Numbered from the stretch's first letter, positions 47,301-60,028 are shown. The stretch is 64,000 nucleotides of DNA from Saururus chinensis (GCA_035235625.1 CP141150.1:10912001-10976000), one strand, 5' to 3'. Notes: generated by a model not told the origin, from the letters alone. Program-made: numbers and translations.

Positions 47301-48230
47301 AAGCGTGTGCATCAATGCGTGAGTTTGTGGGATGTACAGTTTTTCTTTTCTCAATTAAAGTAGAACAACAACTTTTGAGGGAATTCTAATTATCAAAAAT
47401 TAGACTTGGCCATAAACAAATGGAGATGCCTTGGACAGAAAAAAGAATAAAGAATGATGAATCTGGTTTTCAAGAAATGATGATGACATATTAGGTTTAT
47501 CATGACAAACTAGTACCGTTCTCTTCGGTTTATCTAATGTCCTATGCTATAGATAAACATCCTATGCTATATCTTAGCTCACTTTGTAAAATTACTTATC
47601 CTGCGCATATTGTAGATTCCATCTCCAAATGTCGCAGAAGATCATCAATCAAAAAATGCACACATGATGGCAAGCATTGCTGGTTCAAAGGTACTCTTGG
47701 AAGATGAACTCGATTCATCAACTCTTGAAGAAGCAATTGATGAGATTTTAGGTATGGAGTAAATTGCAAGTTGGGCAGGAACATTCATAAAATTTGACTC
47801 TCAAAAACTGTTGTCCAAACTACAAGCATTATGTCATAGAGAAATTTTAAATGCTTCTCGTATGAATGAACTGAACAATTTGAACTTTTGATACAAATTG
47901 CAGTCATTTTCTCCTCTCTCCATGTAAACCCTCCCTATGCCTACAAGCAAAGTTATTCTGAACTTTTATGTGCTATACCTATAAAGAGTCAGCTAAGACT
48001 AAAAATATCACTCAAATATATCAGTGTTGATATGAATGGTAAATGATTTTTTGACTTGAGCCTTTTGGGGTTCGACCTCTGCTACTTAAAATTTGTTGAT
48101 TCTAATTTCAGGGAATGAGAGTCTAATGTTGGAGATGAGCGAGATGGCTATGAAGGCTGCCAGGCCTGATGCATCCACAATTATTGCTCAAGGTGTCCTT
48201 TCCCTTCTGCAAACACAGACGAAATCATAG
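44373..48230 (+). CDS. MURG: Plastid MurG-like UDP-GlcNAc glycosyltransferase (four exons)
   Basis: Exons 44373-45418, 46594-46702, 47616-47751 and 48112-48230 join to 1410 bp, 469 aa, with GT-AG introns and matching phases. The first 75 or so residues are Ser/Pro/Phe-rich with few acids, like a transit peptide. The GT-B fold follows: GGTGGH (99-104), GTGGY (190-194), QEQN (213-216), SGNPIR (252-257), GGSLGS (295-300), WQTG, SRAGAMTCSE (366-375), GKPSI (380-384) and PNVAEDHQ (389-396). These are the lipid- and UDP-GlcNAc-binding motifs of bacterial MurG, which adds GlcNAc to lipid I in peptidoglycan synthesis. In mosses the Mur pathway acts in plastid division; in flowering plants the role of MurG is unclear. 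All motifs are kept, so it is probably active. Ends at TAG 48230. Confidence 0.93.
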
Positions 48231-49103
48231 GCATGTGATTCCAAGAAAATTCTCCTTATTCTATTACGAATTTTAGCATTTGCTGCTGAAAGCTCATTGT
48301 GCACCTGTCTTTTAAAGAATTGCTTCACTGAGGTTTCCAGTAACCAAATGCATCTTGTGGGAAAAAATAGGAAGGAAAAAGCAGGGATGGATGAATGGGT
48401 GATATCTGATGTTTTAATGGCAAATGCAGGATGAAGTACTTTGGTCATATCAATTAAAAGATGAGAAGTAATATTGTGGGAATGTGAATGGAGGGATGAT
48501 TGTTGATTTATTTTCTAGACAGCTTGACAGAGGAAGTCATAAGCTGTAGTGCTGCATTATCTTCTTAGTTTTGGTGATAGATTTTTGTAAGATGATGAAC
48601 AGAGCAATCTGATGGTCAACTGGTCTTGAACCGCGGCCTATGTTATTCTTTGTTTAGCTTTAGTCACACTCCTGGGTGCAACTTTATATTTCTTTGAGTC
48701 TTGCTTATCACAGATTGCACCTTTGATTTAAAAAAGTTTTGAATTTTCAATTTTATTACTCTAGACTCTTGAAAATGGGCAGCTGGTTCTCCTTTGGTGC
48801 TATTGGAAGGTTGACAAAAATCCTAGCTTTTGCTTATATTTATGCTATAATGTTGTAATGCTGACCACAAAAGACTAATCATTGTGATTATATTGCAAGG
48901 AATGACTGGGGTGTGCTTCTCATGCTTGATGCCCATACCAGGAAGATAGGAGTTATATCCGCTTCACAATTACCACCATTTTGATAGCCTACGTTTTAGT
49001 AGTGCACATCACTATACAATTCCATATGCATTTCTTACAATTCAGCAAACAAGTCTCTTGATTATATTTTTATAAATTATGACTTTTTACTGTCTGATTT
49101 TCA
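48231..49103. other. 3' flank of the MurG-like gene
   Basis: Probable 3' untranslated and intergenic sequence. No other gene or repeat is recognised; the minus frame 48188-48448 is a shadow. Confidence 0.4.
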
Positions 49104-49240
49104 GTCCAATAAAACTGTACACCACTCCACTTTCTCTCTAATAAAACCTTACACTAAGTTTTGATTGGATTGAGAAAAGTGGCTGGTTCAATCAAAACCT
49201 AGTGTAAGGTTTTACGATGTAATGTAAGGTTTTGTTGGAC
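49104..49240. mobile_element. Small MITE with a strong internal hairpin
   Basis: The outer ends GTCCAATAAAAC and GTTTTGTTGGAC are inverted. Inside, arms 49143-49167 and 49189-49213 are inverted repeats of 25 bases with a single mismatch and a loop of about 21 bases. No coding capacity. Confidence 0.6.
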
Positions 49241-50812
49241 AAACGGTGGTGGAAGAAAATTATTATCTATTTATTACTAGGGCTCCCTTTTTTCGTTAGT
49301 GAATTCTGAACAATATTCTTGCTCATTAGTGACCTACTCACGAGAATCAACCAGAAATAGAAAAAATGAGGTATGATCTTCAACAAAATACACTCAACCT
49401 CTTATACAGGCCCAAATGGCAGCACTCTGCCACCAAAATTGGTGGCGCTTCTATTTGAGGCAGTTGCAGTGTGCATGGCACTTGCTCGTCATGCCCATAT
49501 GTAATGTTTGCGCTTTCATCAGATGCTGCATCATTTTTTTTATATAAACATTTTAACTTTAAACTTATGTATCTTATTACCTTGCACTCAGATTCGCATA
49601 TTCTTCGTATCGTTAAGTTCTTATCAATGAGCATAATGTAACTAAACCTCTCAAAGTAGGTTTTCCCACTCTTGTTAAATTAGTCTCACCTATAAAATAC
49701 GCTTTCCGAGGTTATAATTTTCTCTCACAACCTCCATTTCTCTCATTTTTCAACTTGTTATGCTTGTTTTTTCAAGTTTTATCTACATAGGGTAGTTTCA
49801 CTCCTAAATTTTGACTAATCTCCCTTTAAAAATTAAGAATTATTCTTAACCCCTCATATTTAACAAAATTAATATACGGAGTATTGCACTGACACTACTA
49901 GCCTATACGCATGGATTGAGGAGTGTTCAACCCACAAAGAGTCTCTGTGTAGTGTGCACAAGCCATTGCAAATCCTGCCCATCAAGTCCTCTAAGCCACA
50001 CGCAGCCAATGGGGTTGACGGCAAGAATCCCAAGGAAGAGAGAGGAGGGTGACAGTCCTCTTCCTTGGCGCATAAGAAAGCAAGGAGGGAGGAGGAGGAG
50101 GACAGTGCAACTCAACCCAAGAGGGGAGCCACGGCCAACAAGAGGAAGGGAGAGGGGGCAGCAGCTAGTGAGAGAGGAAGAGTAGATAGAGTGCAATGGT
50201 TAGGGCTCTAATGTTCTCTTTAAGCCTAATCCCTTGCCTAATTGGGCTTGGACTCCTAAGTCCATTAAAACACTCCTACGATATGGGCCCATTCATAGGT
50301 ATGCATATGGACCCATGGAGGCCTTGTACACCCCTTATGATCATGCCCATGGGGAGGCCTACCCCCAATCAAGTCCACATGGATCCTATGCATGTCGTGC
50401 ACTCGTTTGGGCCCATGAAGTGATATACATAAATGTGTGTCTAATAAAATATACCTAATTTATAAGTATAAGTACAAGTGTGTCCATGTGTGAGCCGACC
50501 CTACACCACATGTGACACAACACAATTAACAGGATATGGGTCCATCTCCACATTCCTTATACCCTTGTGGGTGTGTGCCGGTTCACCTATACCTACTTTG
50601 CATGTGTAGACCTATATGGGCCAAACCCATATCATGGTCCAACTATGACATTAGTTTTATTGTAGGTGTTTGGGGGTGGCTGATGGCAATGCAATTGATG
50701 CTAAGTTGGAGGGATCTATGCTTGTCACTAGGATTGTTTGATTGGACAAGAAGGTGGGGAGGTAGTCCCCGGGCTAGAGGAAGTAGGGGTCGAAAAAGAA
50801 AAATACTTTAAC
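49241..50812. other. Intergenic with an LTR-like scrap
   Basis: Sequence 49645-49880 resembles the right flank of LTR copy D (29690-29890): 'acgctttccgaggttataatttt' against 'catgctttccgaagttataattt'. The GA-rich 50030-50180 and the frames at 49916-50458 and 50536-50811 have no family resemblance. Confidence 0.4.
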
Positions 50813-50987
50813 GATGTGAATTTTCACACGTCAAAACTTTACTTCATCATTTTTAAACCATTGATGAGTAGGTCCACCATCCACCCACTCATCAATGGTT
50901 TAAAAATGATGAAGTGAGATTTTGACTTTTATGAGTCCTACTCATCTTTGAAAATGATGAAGTGAGGTTTTGACGTATGAAAATCAA
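50813..50987. mobile_element. Hairpin MITE (family shared with 10218-10410)
   Basis: The left arm 'cacgtcaaaactttacttca' is repeated inverted at the right ('tgaagtgaggttttgacgta'). A third arm copy lies near 50905-50930 and the core 'ccattgatgagt' / 'actcatcaatgg' forms an inner hairpin. The core resembles that of 10218-10410. Confidence 0.6.
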
Positions 50988-52338
50988 AAAAAGTTGAGGC
51001 AGTGGAGGATGGATATGCTATTGGATGATGGTTGGATCAAAGTCGGCATGGAAGTTGAGGTGGGGGAGGACGTCATCTATGGCGATCAAGAGGGGGTGGA
51101 GGAGACCCGGAAGATGGTAGAATCTAGCCCAAAAAGAACATTGGCCCAGCTTTTGAAGCTGTGGGCCCCAATCGGGATCTTAATGATATTGGGAACCTAT
51201 GCTTACTGTGATGGATTCTAGGATCTTCGACGCCATGTTGAGCTGCACCATGGTGCCTATGACATGTGAGACAATAAGGAGAAGGAAGAAAAGGAATTCA
51301 GGTTGCTTCCTCCAAATCGCTAGAGAGAGATTGCAACGGGAGTGTCATGAGGAAGATGAAGCTCCATACTTTTTATATTAAATGTTTTCTTTGTAAAAAG
51401 TGTAAATTTTATGCACGTTGATAAGCACTTTAAACCATGTAAAAAGGACTAAAAATAACTAAATCATTTTTCTAGACACAAAAAGACAAAAAAAATTATA
51501 TCTTTTCTACTTTGATTCATTTGGTCCTACATACATAAAGAATCATATTGATAGGAGAATAAAAAAGTAGGACACTTAACTCCTAAGGCCATGGAGCTGA
51601 GTCAATTCAAAGTATTAATAGAGTCACAATGGAGTCATCGAGGATCTAAGTCTTTGTTTATGGGCAATTTGCGCATTTGCACAAATCAAATTTTAACAAA
51701 ATCATAAGAACTATTTTGTCTAAAGCATAACAAACCTTCAATGTCCGTCGTCAAATATTTAGTCTTAGTAAATATGGAGACATTAAAATGTGAAGGATGT
51801 TGACATATGTTGTTTCTCGATATATCACTAATTAATAAATAGATTAAATGACCGGTATGAGGATGCCTTCTCATCATTGTTAGTGAGCTACTAACAAAAT
51901 GATAAATAAATTAAACATTTTGGTTACAACATTAATTTCACTAAACGGGTAATAATTATCATGAATTAATAATTAATTCCACTTATATGGTATAAATAGA
52001 GTAAATACTTTTATAATAATTGTATGGAGAATAAGGAGTCCAAGAAGTTGAATGAGGTAGTTGACTCGGGGAGTCAATTGAGTCATCAAGGAAGTCATAC
52101 ATATTGAAGTCACTAATGAAGTTTAACTTTGTTTGCAAAGGATCCAAGTTGACTTGAGGAATTTTTAGAGTCAAATAGGAGCTTTAAAACTATGCTAATA
52201 TTCACTTTAAGGTAGCATATAGATCAAATTTTCTTATTGATAGAAAAAAATGGATCCTCTATGCATGGTGCACCAACCAATTAAGCAAGGTAAGGCATGC
52301 AAAAATAGTTTATCTTTTGGAAACCACATACAATGAGA
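50988..52338. other. Intergenic, nothing recognised
   Basis: Short frames (50970-51221, 51199-51381) and AT-rich sequence. No family, repeat or boundary can be supported. Confidence 0.35.
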
Positions 52339-55276
52339 CAAGGGGGGCCTTGCCTACCCTGCAACCCCATAAGAGGGGTTGTGGGCCGGGCCACTAGGCT
52401 CACTCCCCCCACCCCCCCATAGTTTTTTAATAAAATAAACTTAAAATTATTAAAAAAATTCTAAAAAAATTTATTAAAATTTTTATAAACTTACGTAATA
52501 AATGTTAGAATTGCATCAATATAGAATGAGTCCATCCCAACTAAATTAGCACTTACTCACCTATCTATTATTTGTAAATATAATCTAAAATCTCAAATAC
52601 CAAAAAAATAAAAAATATATTTTGAACTAATTAATTGTCAAGTTTTATAAATCTTCTTCCATTTCTTCGTCAAAATTGGGAACTTGTGCCCTTTTTTCTA
52701 CATCCAGCTAATCCTTCAAGCAAATGTATGCCTCCACTGCATCAGGCTTTAGTTGACTTCTCCTATTATCCAACACCATATCTCCTACATTAAAAGCATA
52801 TTCTAATACTACTATAGACTTTGGGGGGGGGGGGGGGGGGGGGGGGGGGGCTTCTTTCCATGTGTTTGCCACCAAATTAAAACATTTATATTATTAAGTC
52901 CTTCGGTAAGAAAAGATGAAAAATTAGTTTGTAAATAGCTTATTCATTAGTACTAAAACTAAATTTTTGTTTATTTTTTGAAGTAACATCCAATAGTTTA
53001 TGTGGAAGAGGCACAAGAGTAAAAGAAGAAGTTCATTGATTTCGTCTTGACCCATATGTTATTTCATATGTGTTATATAAAAAACACAAATCAGTTTTTA
53101 AACCTTTATATAAAGTATCATTGTTATTAGAATAGGACTTATTTTGTCATGCATATCATCTATTAGAATTTATACATCTTCTAATCTAACCCCAAGATCC
53201 ATTACAACCCATAAATAATAAATTATAGGGATATGAGATCAATATTTATTAATTTTTTTTATTTCCCTTACAAGATGTGCAAATGTTTTATTATCTCTAA
53301 AATTTACAAATGCATAAGTTATGTCATATAAGTGGTTGATAATTGAATACGAAGTAGGATAGTAAACTCCGGATAAATCTTTAGTAATATAATAAAAAAT
53401 AGCTAGAAAATGCATCAAACAAATATATATATATGACAAAATGACCTTTATTAAAAACTAGATGAGGGAACTTTTCTGTAGCCCAACTTATAATTAAACT
53501 TTATAATCCTTCACAAGATCTCAACATTAAATATGTGTTATTCTACCTATGATGAATATCTAATTAAATTTTTTTATATTTTTTACCAAGTAATCTACAC
53601 AAGTCTTTGAATTATAGCATTCTAGGGAGTGAGAAGGTGATATGCAATAAAGTATTTTTAATTAATTACAGATGAGGTCTAACTATATTTAAACCATCTT
53701 GAATAAATAAATTAATTATGTAACATGTACATATACTATGAACCATATTTGATTGTATTGCACTAATGTGATTACAATGAGATTTAAAAAATTCTACCAC
53801 TACATTATTATTAGAGGCATTATCTAAAGTAATATACATAATTTTATCTATAATTGAGCATTCATTTAAAATATAAATCCATATTTTTTTAATAATTAAA
53901 GTAGAATAAGGATATTCTATTATGTTAAAATATATTATTATTTTATTTAATCTCCATGATTAATTGATAAAATAAGCAATAACATATGCATAGCCGATAT
54001 CCTAGTTACTAGTCCAAATATCAGAAGTTAAAAAAATCTTACCTGAAATTGTTTGTAGGATGTTCATAAGTTTTAACTTATACTCCTTCTATACCTTAAA
54101 AAATATCTCTCTTCAAAGTGTTGCGTAAGATTTTTTGGAAGGCCTAGTTGAGAGCTTGCCTCACATAGGTCACGAACAAGGAGTCATCGATGAAGGAGAA
54201 GAGTTTCTTGGCATGCATAATGTACTTCAACAGCTCTCTCCAATTTGTATCATGATTAAAATTAAAATTACTAAAAGAGGTAGAAGAGGCACTCATGACA
54301 CTTAATTGTGCTTGTTTGGGGTCATTCGGTCCATGTTTGGTAGAGCATGATCTAGCATGTTGAAGAAGGAATCTAATACCCCCTCCTCCCCCGGTTCCCA
54401 CGCTTAGAATATTTTTACAATAATTGTATTCTATTTTTAGGAGGAACATGTCAGGGTTGTTGGGGTTGTCCACCCTAATTTTTTTCATATAGTTTTGCAC
54501 TATAGAGGGTTGCCACTTCTTGTTCTCTATGATAATTGAAAGCATTGATGAAATTCTTTCGTAGTTGACTTCATCTATTCGAGAATTTCTCATTCGAAAA
54601 AATTGGCGGTTGGGGTGAGAATGGAGGAGGTATTGTAGTTGGAGTGAGATTGAGATGTCATATTCTTTAAAACAAAAAAAATAAATTATTAAGAGAAAAA
54701 AGCTAAATTAAACTAAAAATTAAATTATTAAATCAAAATTACTTACTTTGGTCTTTGATGCTTAAGACTTTAATTTCCCACTTAATGGAGGAGGATGAAG
54801 CTTGTGAATTGAGAATTTTATTCTTGAATATTGAGGCTTGAGAGTATGATAGGTTAATTTTAAATTTTAATTAAAAATAAAAAATTAGAGTTATTTAGAG
54901 CTTGAGACTTAAGAATATGGGAGGAGAGGAGAATGGAAATCTTAAATAGTTAAAGAAAGGGTGAAAAGAAGGTTAAAATCCCCCCTATTTATAGATTTTA
55001 AATGTGACAATTATTTTTCGAACTCTTAAAAATGATCATTATTTAATTATTATTATTATTATTATGGTTAAAATTTTCTTTTTGATGGGGTTGGCAATTT
55101 TGTAATTAATCCCCCTTTTAAATCTATTTTTTTATAAATAAAAAAAGAAACTATTGTTAGTTGGGGACTTTCCCCAACAGCTTGGGCCAAGCTCGATTGG
55201 CCGGCTCAGCCAGAGCCTCTTTTTGTATGGGCCGCAACCCATAAATGGCAGGCCGCCCACACCCTGGCCACCCCTA
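52339..55276 (-). pseudogene. Decayed hAT transposase gene/element
   Basis: On the minus strand, 54593-54144 reads a BED-finger-like region (YCKNILS...FLLQHARSC, then KHGPNDPKQAQLS and NFNFNHD). Near 54030-53930 follows SDIWTS..IGYAYVIAYFIN.SWRLN, and near 53850-53790 DKIMYITLDNASNN; both are hAT transposase core motifs. Near 52800-52680 lies LDNRRSQLKPDAVEAYICL, the C-terminal hAT dimerisation region. Stops and frameshifts separate the parts. The right end reads inward as TAGGGGTGGCCAGG, a hAT-type terminus; the left end near 52339 is worn and no exact target duplication is seen. It resembles plant zf-BED RICESLEEPER-type transposases but is inactive. Confidence 0.8.
52823..52850. repeat. 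Poly-G run of 28 bases
   Basis: It interrupts the C-terminal part of the decayed hAT transposase. It could be a true homopolymer or an assembly fault. Confidence 0.9.
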
Positions 55277-55670
55277 AGTGGGATGGAGCTGGGAGAAATG
55301 AGAATAAATATACGGAAGAGAAGATTTCTTGGCATAGTCCACAAAGTTTAGAATAACATTTGCTCCTTTTTATATCATCAGTATGTATATGATAAATTTG
55401 GTAAATAGGTACTTAGTAGCAGTAGCATTTTGTCCAAACATATAAAATTTCTCTTTGTTTTAAAAGTACGTATGGAAGATAAGTGTGACCATCAATGCCA
55501 TATGATCCACCTAGCAGACCAGAAGATAGTATCAGTACTGGATGACAACGAATATATGTGGTATGTAGCATGTGCAACAAGCGCTAATAACTAATCTCTC
55601 CTTGTTCGGATTTAAAAAAATAATTCATATTAATTATCATATTTCATGTTATCTTTCTCTTAGTTATTAG
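55277..55670. other. Intergenic, nothing recognised
   Basis: AT-rich flank between two hAT elements; the last eight bases are a target duplication. Confidence 0.4.
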
Positions 55671-56358
55671 CATAGAAGGTAGTATCGATACGGATGACAG
55701 TATCGATGATTATGGATACAAGTATGTGCTGATGATATGCTTGATAGGGGCCGAAACTGGCATAAACCCTTTTATAAACATAAAAAAATATTATAACTAA
55801 TAATATATAATTATAATATTTATTTTAGAGCATAATAAGACCATACAATACCATATCAACCGATACGGGTACTCTTAAATTAGTTCATTTAGAACCATAC
55901 ACTATTATGCTCTCCGTCCCATTTAAATTATTGCTAATTCTTTCTCATATTAAGTACTCTAAAATTAGTTTATTTTAAAAAAATATACTTAATATAAATC
56001 TAAGTTATATATTTAAATAAATATATATTTGTGGAGCACTATATGTAAAAAAATAATTACGTAAATTGCTTAGACCTACCTGTATTTATCTCATATAACT
56101 TTAAATTATTTTTTTTAATATAACAAAAATATAAACTTTCAAAAATTGGGTTTGAATTGTATTTTTGTTTTTAAGAAAAAAAATTTAAATTTTTTTAAAA
56201 AATTATTTTTTAATAAAAAATATTATTTTTAATAATATATCGATATATATTGACCATATCAATACGGTACGGCCGATATTACTAATACGTATCGTAGTTT
56301 CACGTAGGGGGTATCGCCCCCTGTACAGTATCGATCTCGACTGATACGACCTTCCATG
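55671..56358. mobile_element. Non-autonomous hAT-like element, 688 bp, 8-bp target duplication
   Basis: The left end is CATAGAAGGTAGTATC and the inverted right end is CATGGAAGGTCGTATC (14 of 16 match). GTTATTAG flanks both sides exactly (55663-55670 and 56359-56366). The subterminal parts are rich in 'gatacgg' and 'gtatcgat' motifs. No protein. Confidence 0.82.
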
Positions 56359-56366
56359 GTTATTAG

Positions 56367-57340
56367 TAAATGGAGTAAAAATGGTTGGTAAATAGAATAA
56401 AAAGTTTACTAAATTGACTTCTTTAAATATCTCATTTTTTCCAATCCAGATAATTAATATGGGAAGGAAAAGGTAAAAGATTAATTATTCACAAGATTAT
56501 TGACAAAAATAATTATGCATATCACGTGCTTTAATTCCAGGTAAAAACTGAAGGCAAGAGGTGCAACTTTTGCATAACTATTATAAACACAGAGTGAGAG
56601 AAAACATAGTCATTTGGGAAACGTAATTCACATTTGGAAAGTAAGTGACTCATTCTAATTCTTTCACAATTGGAGAGCTATTCGGGAAATTTAATTTTGT
56701 TGATGCTTACAATATGGATTTGGATTAAAAGAGAAATTAGGAAATGTGCCTTTTCTCAGCAAGCAACGGAATGGAAGATCATCTTGTCAAGAGAAGAATT
56801 TATCATAGTTTCTTCTTCTTCTTTTGGAAAGCGCCGTTCCTACTATCTCTGGGTAGACAGAAAATTTTGTTTACTTTGAAGATCTCCTGAATGTGAGAAA
56901 CAAATGGTTACTCTGTGGAAATGAGATACACATTTCACAGCTTCTCAGACAGGTGCAGTTTTAGGATGCAATTCACCGGGAGACTCTCCCAATTTTCAGG
57001 GATAGCAAAGGAGTTTGGTTCACAATCTTGAGAAACACAGAAATTTATGCATTACTTGTTTATTCTTTGAACTTGAAGCAACTAAGTTCGTTCAGTACCT
57101 TTGTTTTGAACAAATTGAGTCAAACTCAAGCCCAGCTAGCACTCGAAGTTCGCCCATATAACAGGTTCTTCCATTTTAACATAATAGAGAAAATTGCACA
57201 TTACAGGGAAGACTGCTGAGAAAACAGCCAATTCCACATTTACAAAGTAAGATGTAGATACAGAACCAAACCAAACCTGACAGCGGTGACTGACGTCGAC
57301 TTGGAAGGCATTATTGAGAGATATTATTTGTTATGATCTT
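56367..57340. other. Downstream region of the TANGO2-like gene
   Basis: No family is recognised in the plus frames 56670-56879 and 57028-57219. About 57240-57340 is probably the 3' untranslated region of the minus-strand gene. Confidence 0.4.
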
Positions 57341-59739
57341 CTACTTGGACTTTTCAATCTGATAGCTAATACTGTGGTCCTTCCAGCTACCCTTCTCCAA
57401 GTATTTCTCATACAAAATCACCTCCTCGTTGGATTTTACGGTTAAAGCAGCAGTACTTCTTGTGCCATAGAGACCCTGTAATTTCAGGAAATAGGAATAT
57501 ATATGTGAATAGGCAAAATTTCAAGAGCTGTGAGGTAAATTCCGTAGTTCTCACCTGTTCTGTCTCGGCTTCAACAAATATGGAACTTAATTTGAGTTCC
57601 CATTCGGGATCAACACCGGTATTGGGCAGCCTGTCTCTATTTGCCTTAACTGTGTCTACCATTAGATGTTCAACCATTTCTTTCTCTTGAACCTCTTCTG
57701 TAACATATTTATCAAGCACATTCTTGAAATTTCGGCGCAAGCGCTGAGCCTAAGAAGAGAAAATGTATGATCAGATCAGCTTTTTAGGAGATGTTTATTC
57801 TATTGATAGTTACTAATTCAATCTTCATTCAGTGATTTTGTCTCGGATATATTAATCATACAAGATGTTCCCCCATTATTTCTTTTGTACAAATCTGAGC
57901 AGCTGATAGAGGCAAGAAAAATGCTTACTGCATATACTTGCTTACCTTATGCCAGGGACTATCCAACTTTGCGTTTGAGAGGACATGAAGGCCTGGAAGC
58001 ACCTTTTGCACGGTCATAGGTTCTCCTTTTGGCCTGTTGGAGACATAAACCATGGTCTTCGAACATAGATCTGTCAATATAAGATTGAATCCATTGTATA
58101 GATGTCCCTCTTCAACTAACTCTTGAGCAAAATCAAAGGGATTCTTTTCACTCTGCATATTAAGATGCATGATATAAATAAAATGAGTGGCTATTGGCTA
58201 CTAAAAGGAAAGAAACAACAATGACTACATGTGAAAATATAATTTATATTGTAGTAAAGTAAATCAACAAGAATTATGCCATAAAAAATTGAATTTGTCT
58301 ATGATTAAAATGTATAAAAGAAGGAAATATTCTTCACAACTCACAAGTGAACGAAAAAGATAACTAATAATATTTATAAATAATAAAAATTGAAAAGCTC
58401 TACACAAAAATAAAAAAGCAGATGATGACAGATTGTGTAACGTAATCAACAAGTACAACATAAGGAAATATAGTCAAGTCAAACAGAACATGTAACTTGC
58501 ACATTACATGCAAAATGGAAAATGAGTCATAAAGTCAGATTCCGTAGAGCCCGTATTTTTATGTAAGCATCATCATGCGAAAAGATCCACAAATCAGCAA
58601 ATAAAGATTGTCACTACATCAACAACCAAATTAGTAAGTGCAGAGTTAACAGTTTAAACTCCACATGATTTTGTCAGTGCACATGATTTTCTTAAGTAAA
58701 AGCCACACAACAAAACTTGGCCAAACAGAATAGGCCAGAAGAATTAAGCAATAAATGCTCATAAACAGACAACGTGATATAATGACAACTTTAGATGTAG
58801 CTCTAAAATAGATAGCTTTATAAAGCATAGTATTAATCAATCAATTTTTCTGAATTCCCACCAATTGAAACCAAAAACGGCCATTTATGTTGACAGGCAG
58901 ATAATGACTGACACTGGTTAAAAACTCAAGAAGGATATTGCCAAAAACGAAAGAAACATAAAAAAGAGGAAGAAATTAAGAAAACATAGCTAATTATGAT
59001 AAAAAAAACAAAACTGTACTGTGTGCAATAAAAACAATTAGCAGACAGAAGAATGAAGAATGAAGTGCAGAAACAGGTGCCTGGAAAACTAAGCACACTA
59101 ATGGTGACTGGTTATAAATTATATATCTGTATAGTCTGACCTTTAGGAAACGCAGGGGAAGGTCGCCTCTGCTCTTTGCAAGGGGAGAAGTGTCTGGCTC
59201 CAGTACATTGGTTACAAAAGCCAAGCGCCCATCCTTCGTACATGCCATCCAAGTTCCCCCAGCAAGACAGTCTCTACCACCCAACACTCGACAAGAATCC
59301 TCCCACACCCACCATGATGTTGGCTTCGTTGGCCTGCATGTTGCCTCATCCAATTCAATCCAATCCTTTCTCGGAGAGTTAGGAAACGAATGAAATTAAC
59401 AAAAATCCAGTAACTAAGAGCAGAAATGCAAATACATGCAGCTGGGGAATCCGATAGCAAAATTGAACTGTCATATGATCAAAAGAACAAATGGGTGGTG
59501 AACAAAATGGAAGAAGCACGCATTGCAATGCAGGTACGCATGAAATTACAAACACCCATATCCTACTCTCAGATTTAAAAGATGAATCCTGAACAAATTA
59601 GTCGTTTACCCAATGCAAAAGAACAAAAAAAAGATGAAGCAGAATGGAAGACCTGCCTGTCATGGTATTCATCCCTGTTCAGCAGCAAGATGAAGGGGTA
59701 GCACGGATGAGACAGCCATAGCCATGCAGCTATACACAT
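57341..59739 (-). CDS. TANGO2: TANGO2 homologue, NRDE-domain protein (five exons)
   Basis: Minus-strand exons 59739-59657, 59333-59141, 58152-57946, 57749-57555 and 57475-57341 join to 813 bp, 270 aa, the usual family length. The product starts MCIAAWLW and holds the NRDE motif at 21-24, then RPTKPTSWW (28-36), LGGRD (45-49), GGTW (53-56), TNVLE, SRGDLP, YNGFNL (111-116), LSNAKLDSPW (150-159) and YGTRSTA (229-235). Introns 2-4 are GT-AG. Intron 1 is best read as GC-AG (AG/GCAGGT), which gives an unbroken YHDRPTKP. TANGO2 was named for Golgi organisation and has been linked to haem trafficking and mitochondria in animals; the plant role is not settled. Cys2 fits the N-terminal-nucleophile fold proposed for the family. 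Confidence 0.93.
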
Positions 59740-60020
59740 GGCGCCTCTGTTCTCAAGAAACCCAAAACGGGACCACCGACAAAGCCTTCAATTCTGCACT
59801 CCAATATGCTCTTCCTTGCAGGCTCGCAACCCTTTTGTAGCCTTCTGCACCTTACAAGAGCCAATTCAAAGTCCCAACTGCTCTCATAAAACACAAAATA
59901 CAATCACTGCAGGCGCCTCCAAAACCGGTTTGCTTCAGCAAAACGCAGAGAGAGAGAGACAAGGACATACGGATAAAGCAATTGCATTGATCGTAGGTCA
60001 TCCAGCCCAGAAGGGGTGGC

Positions 60021-60028
60021 TTTAAATA
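60021..60028 (-). promoter_or_regulatory. Possible TATA box of the TANGO2-like gene
   Basis: Minus-strand TATTTAAA about 280 bases before the start codon, in front of a leader free of obvious structure. Only a candidate. Confidence 0.35.
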
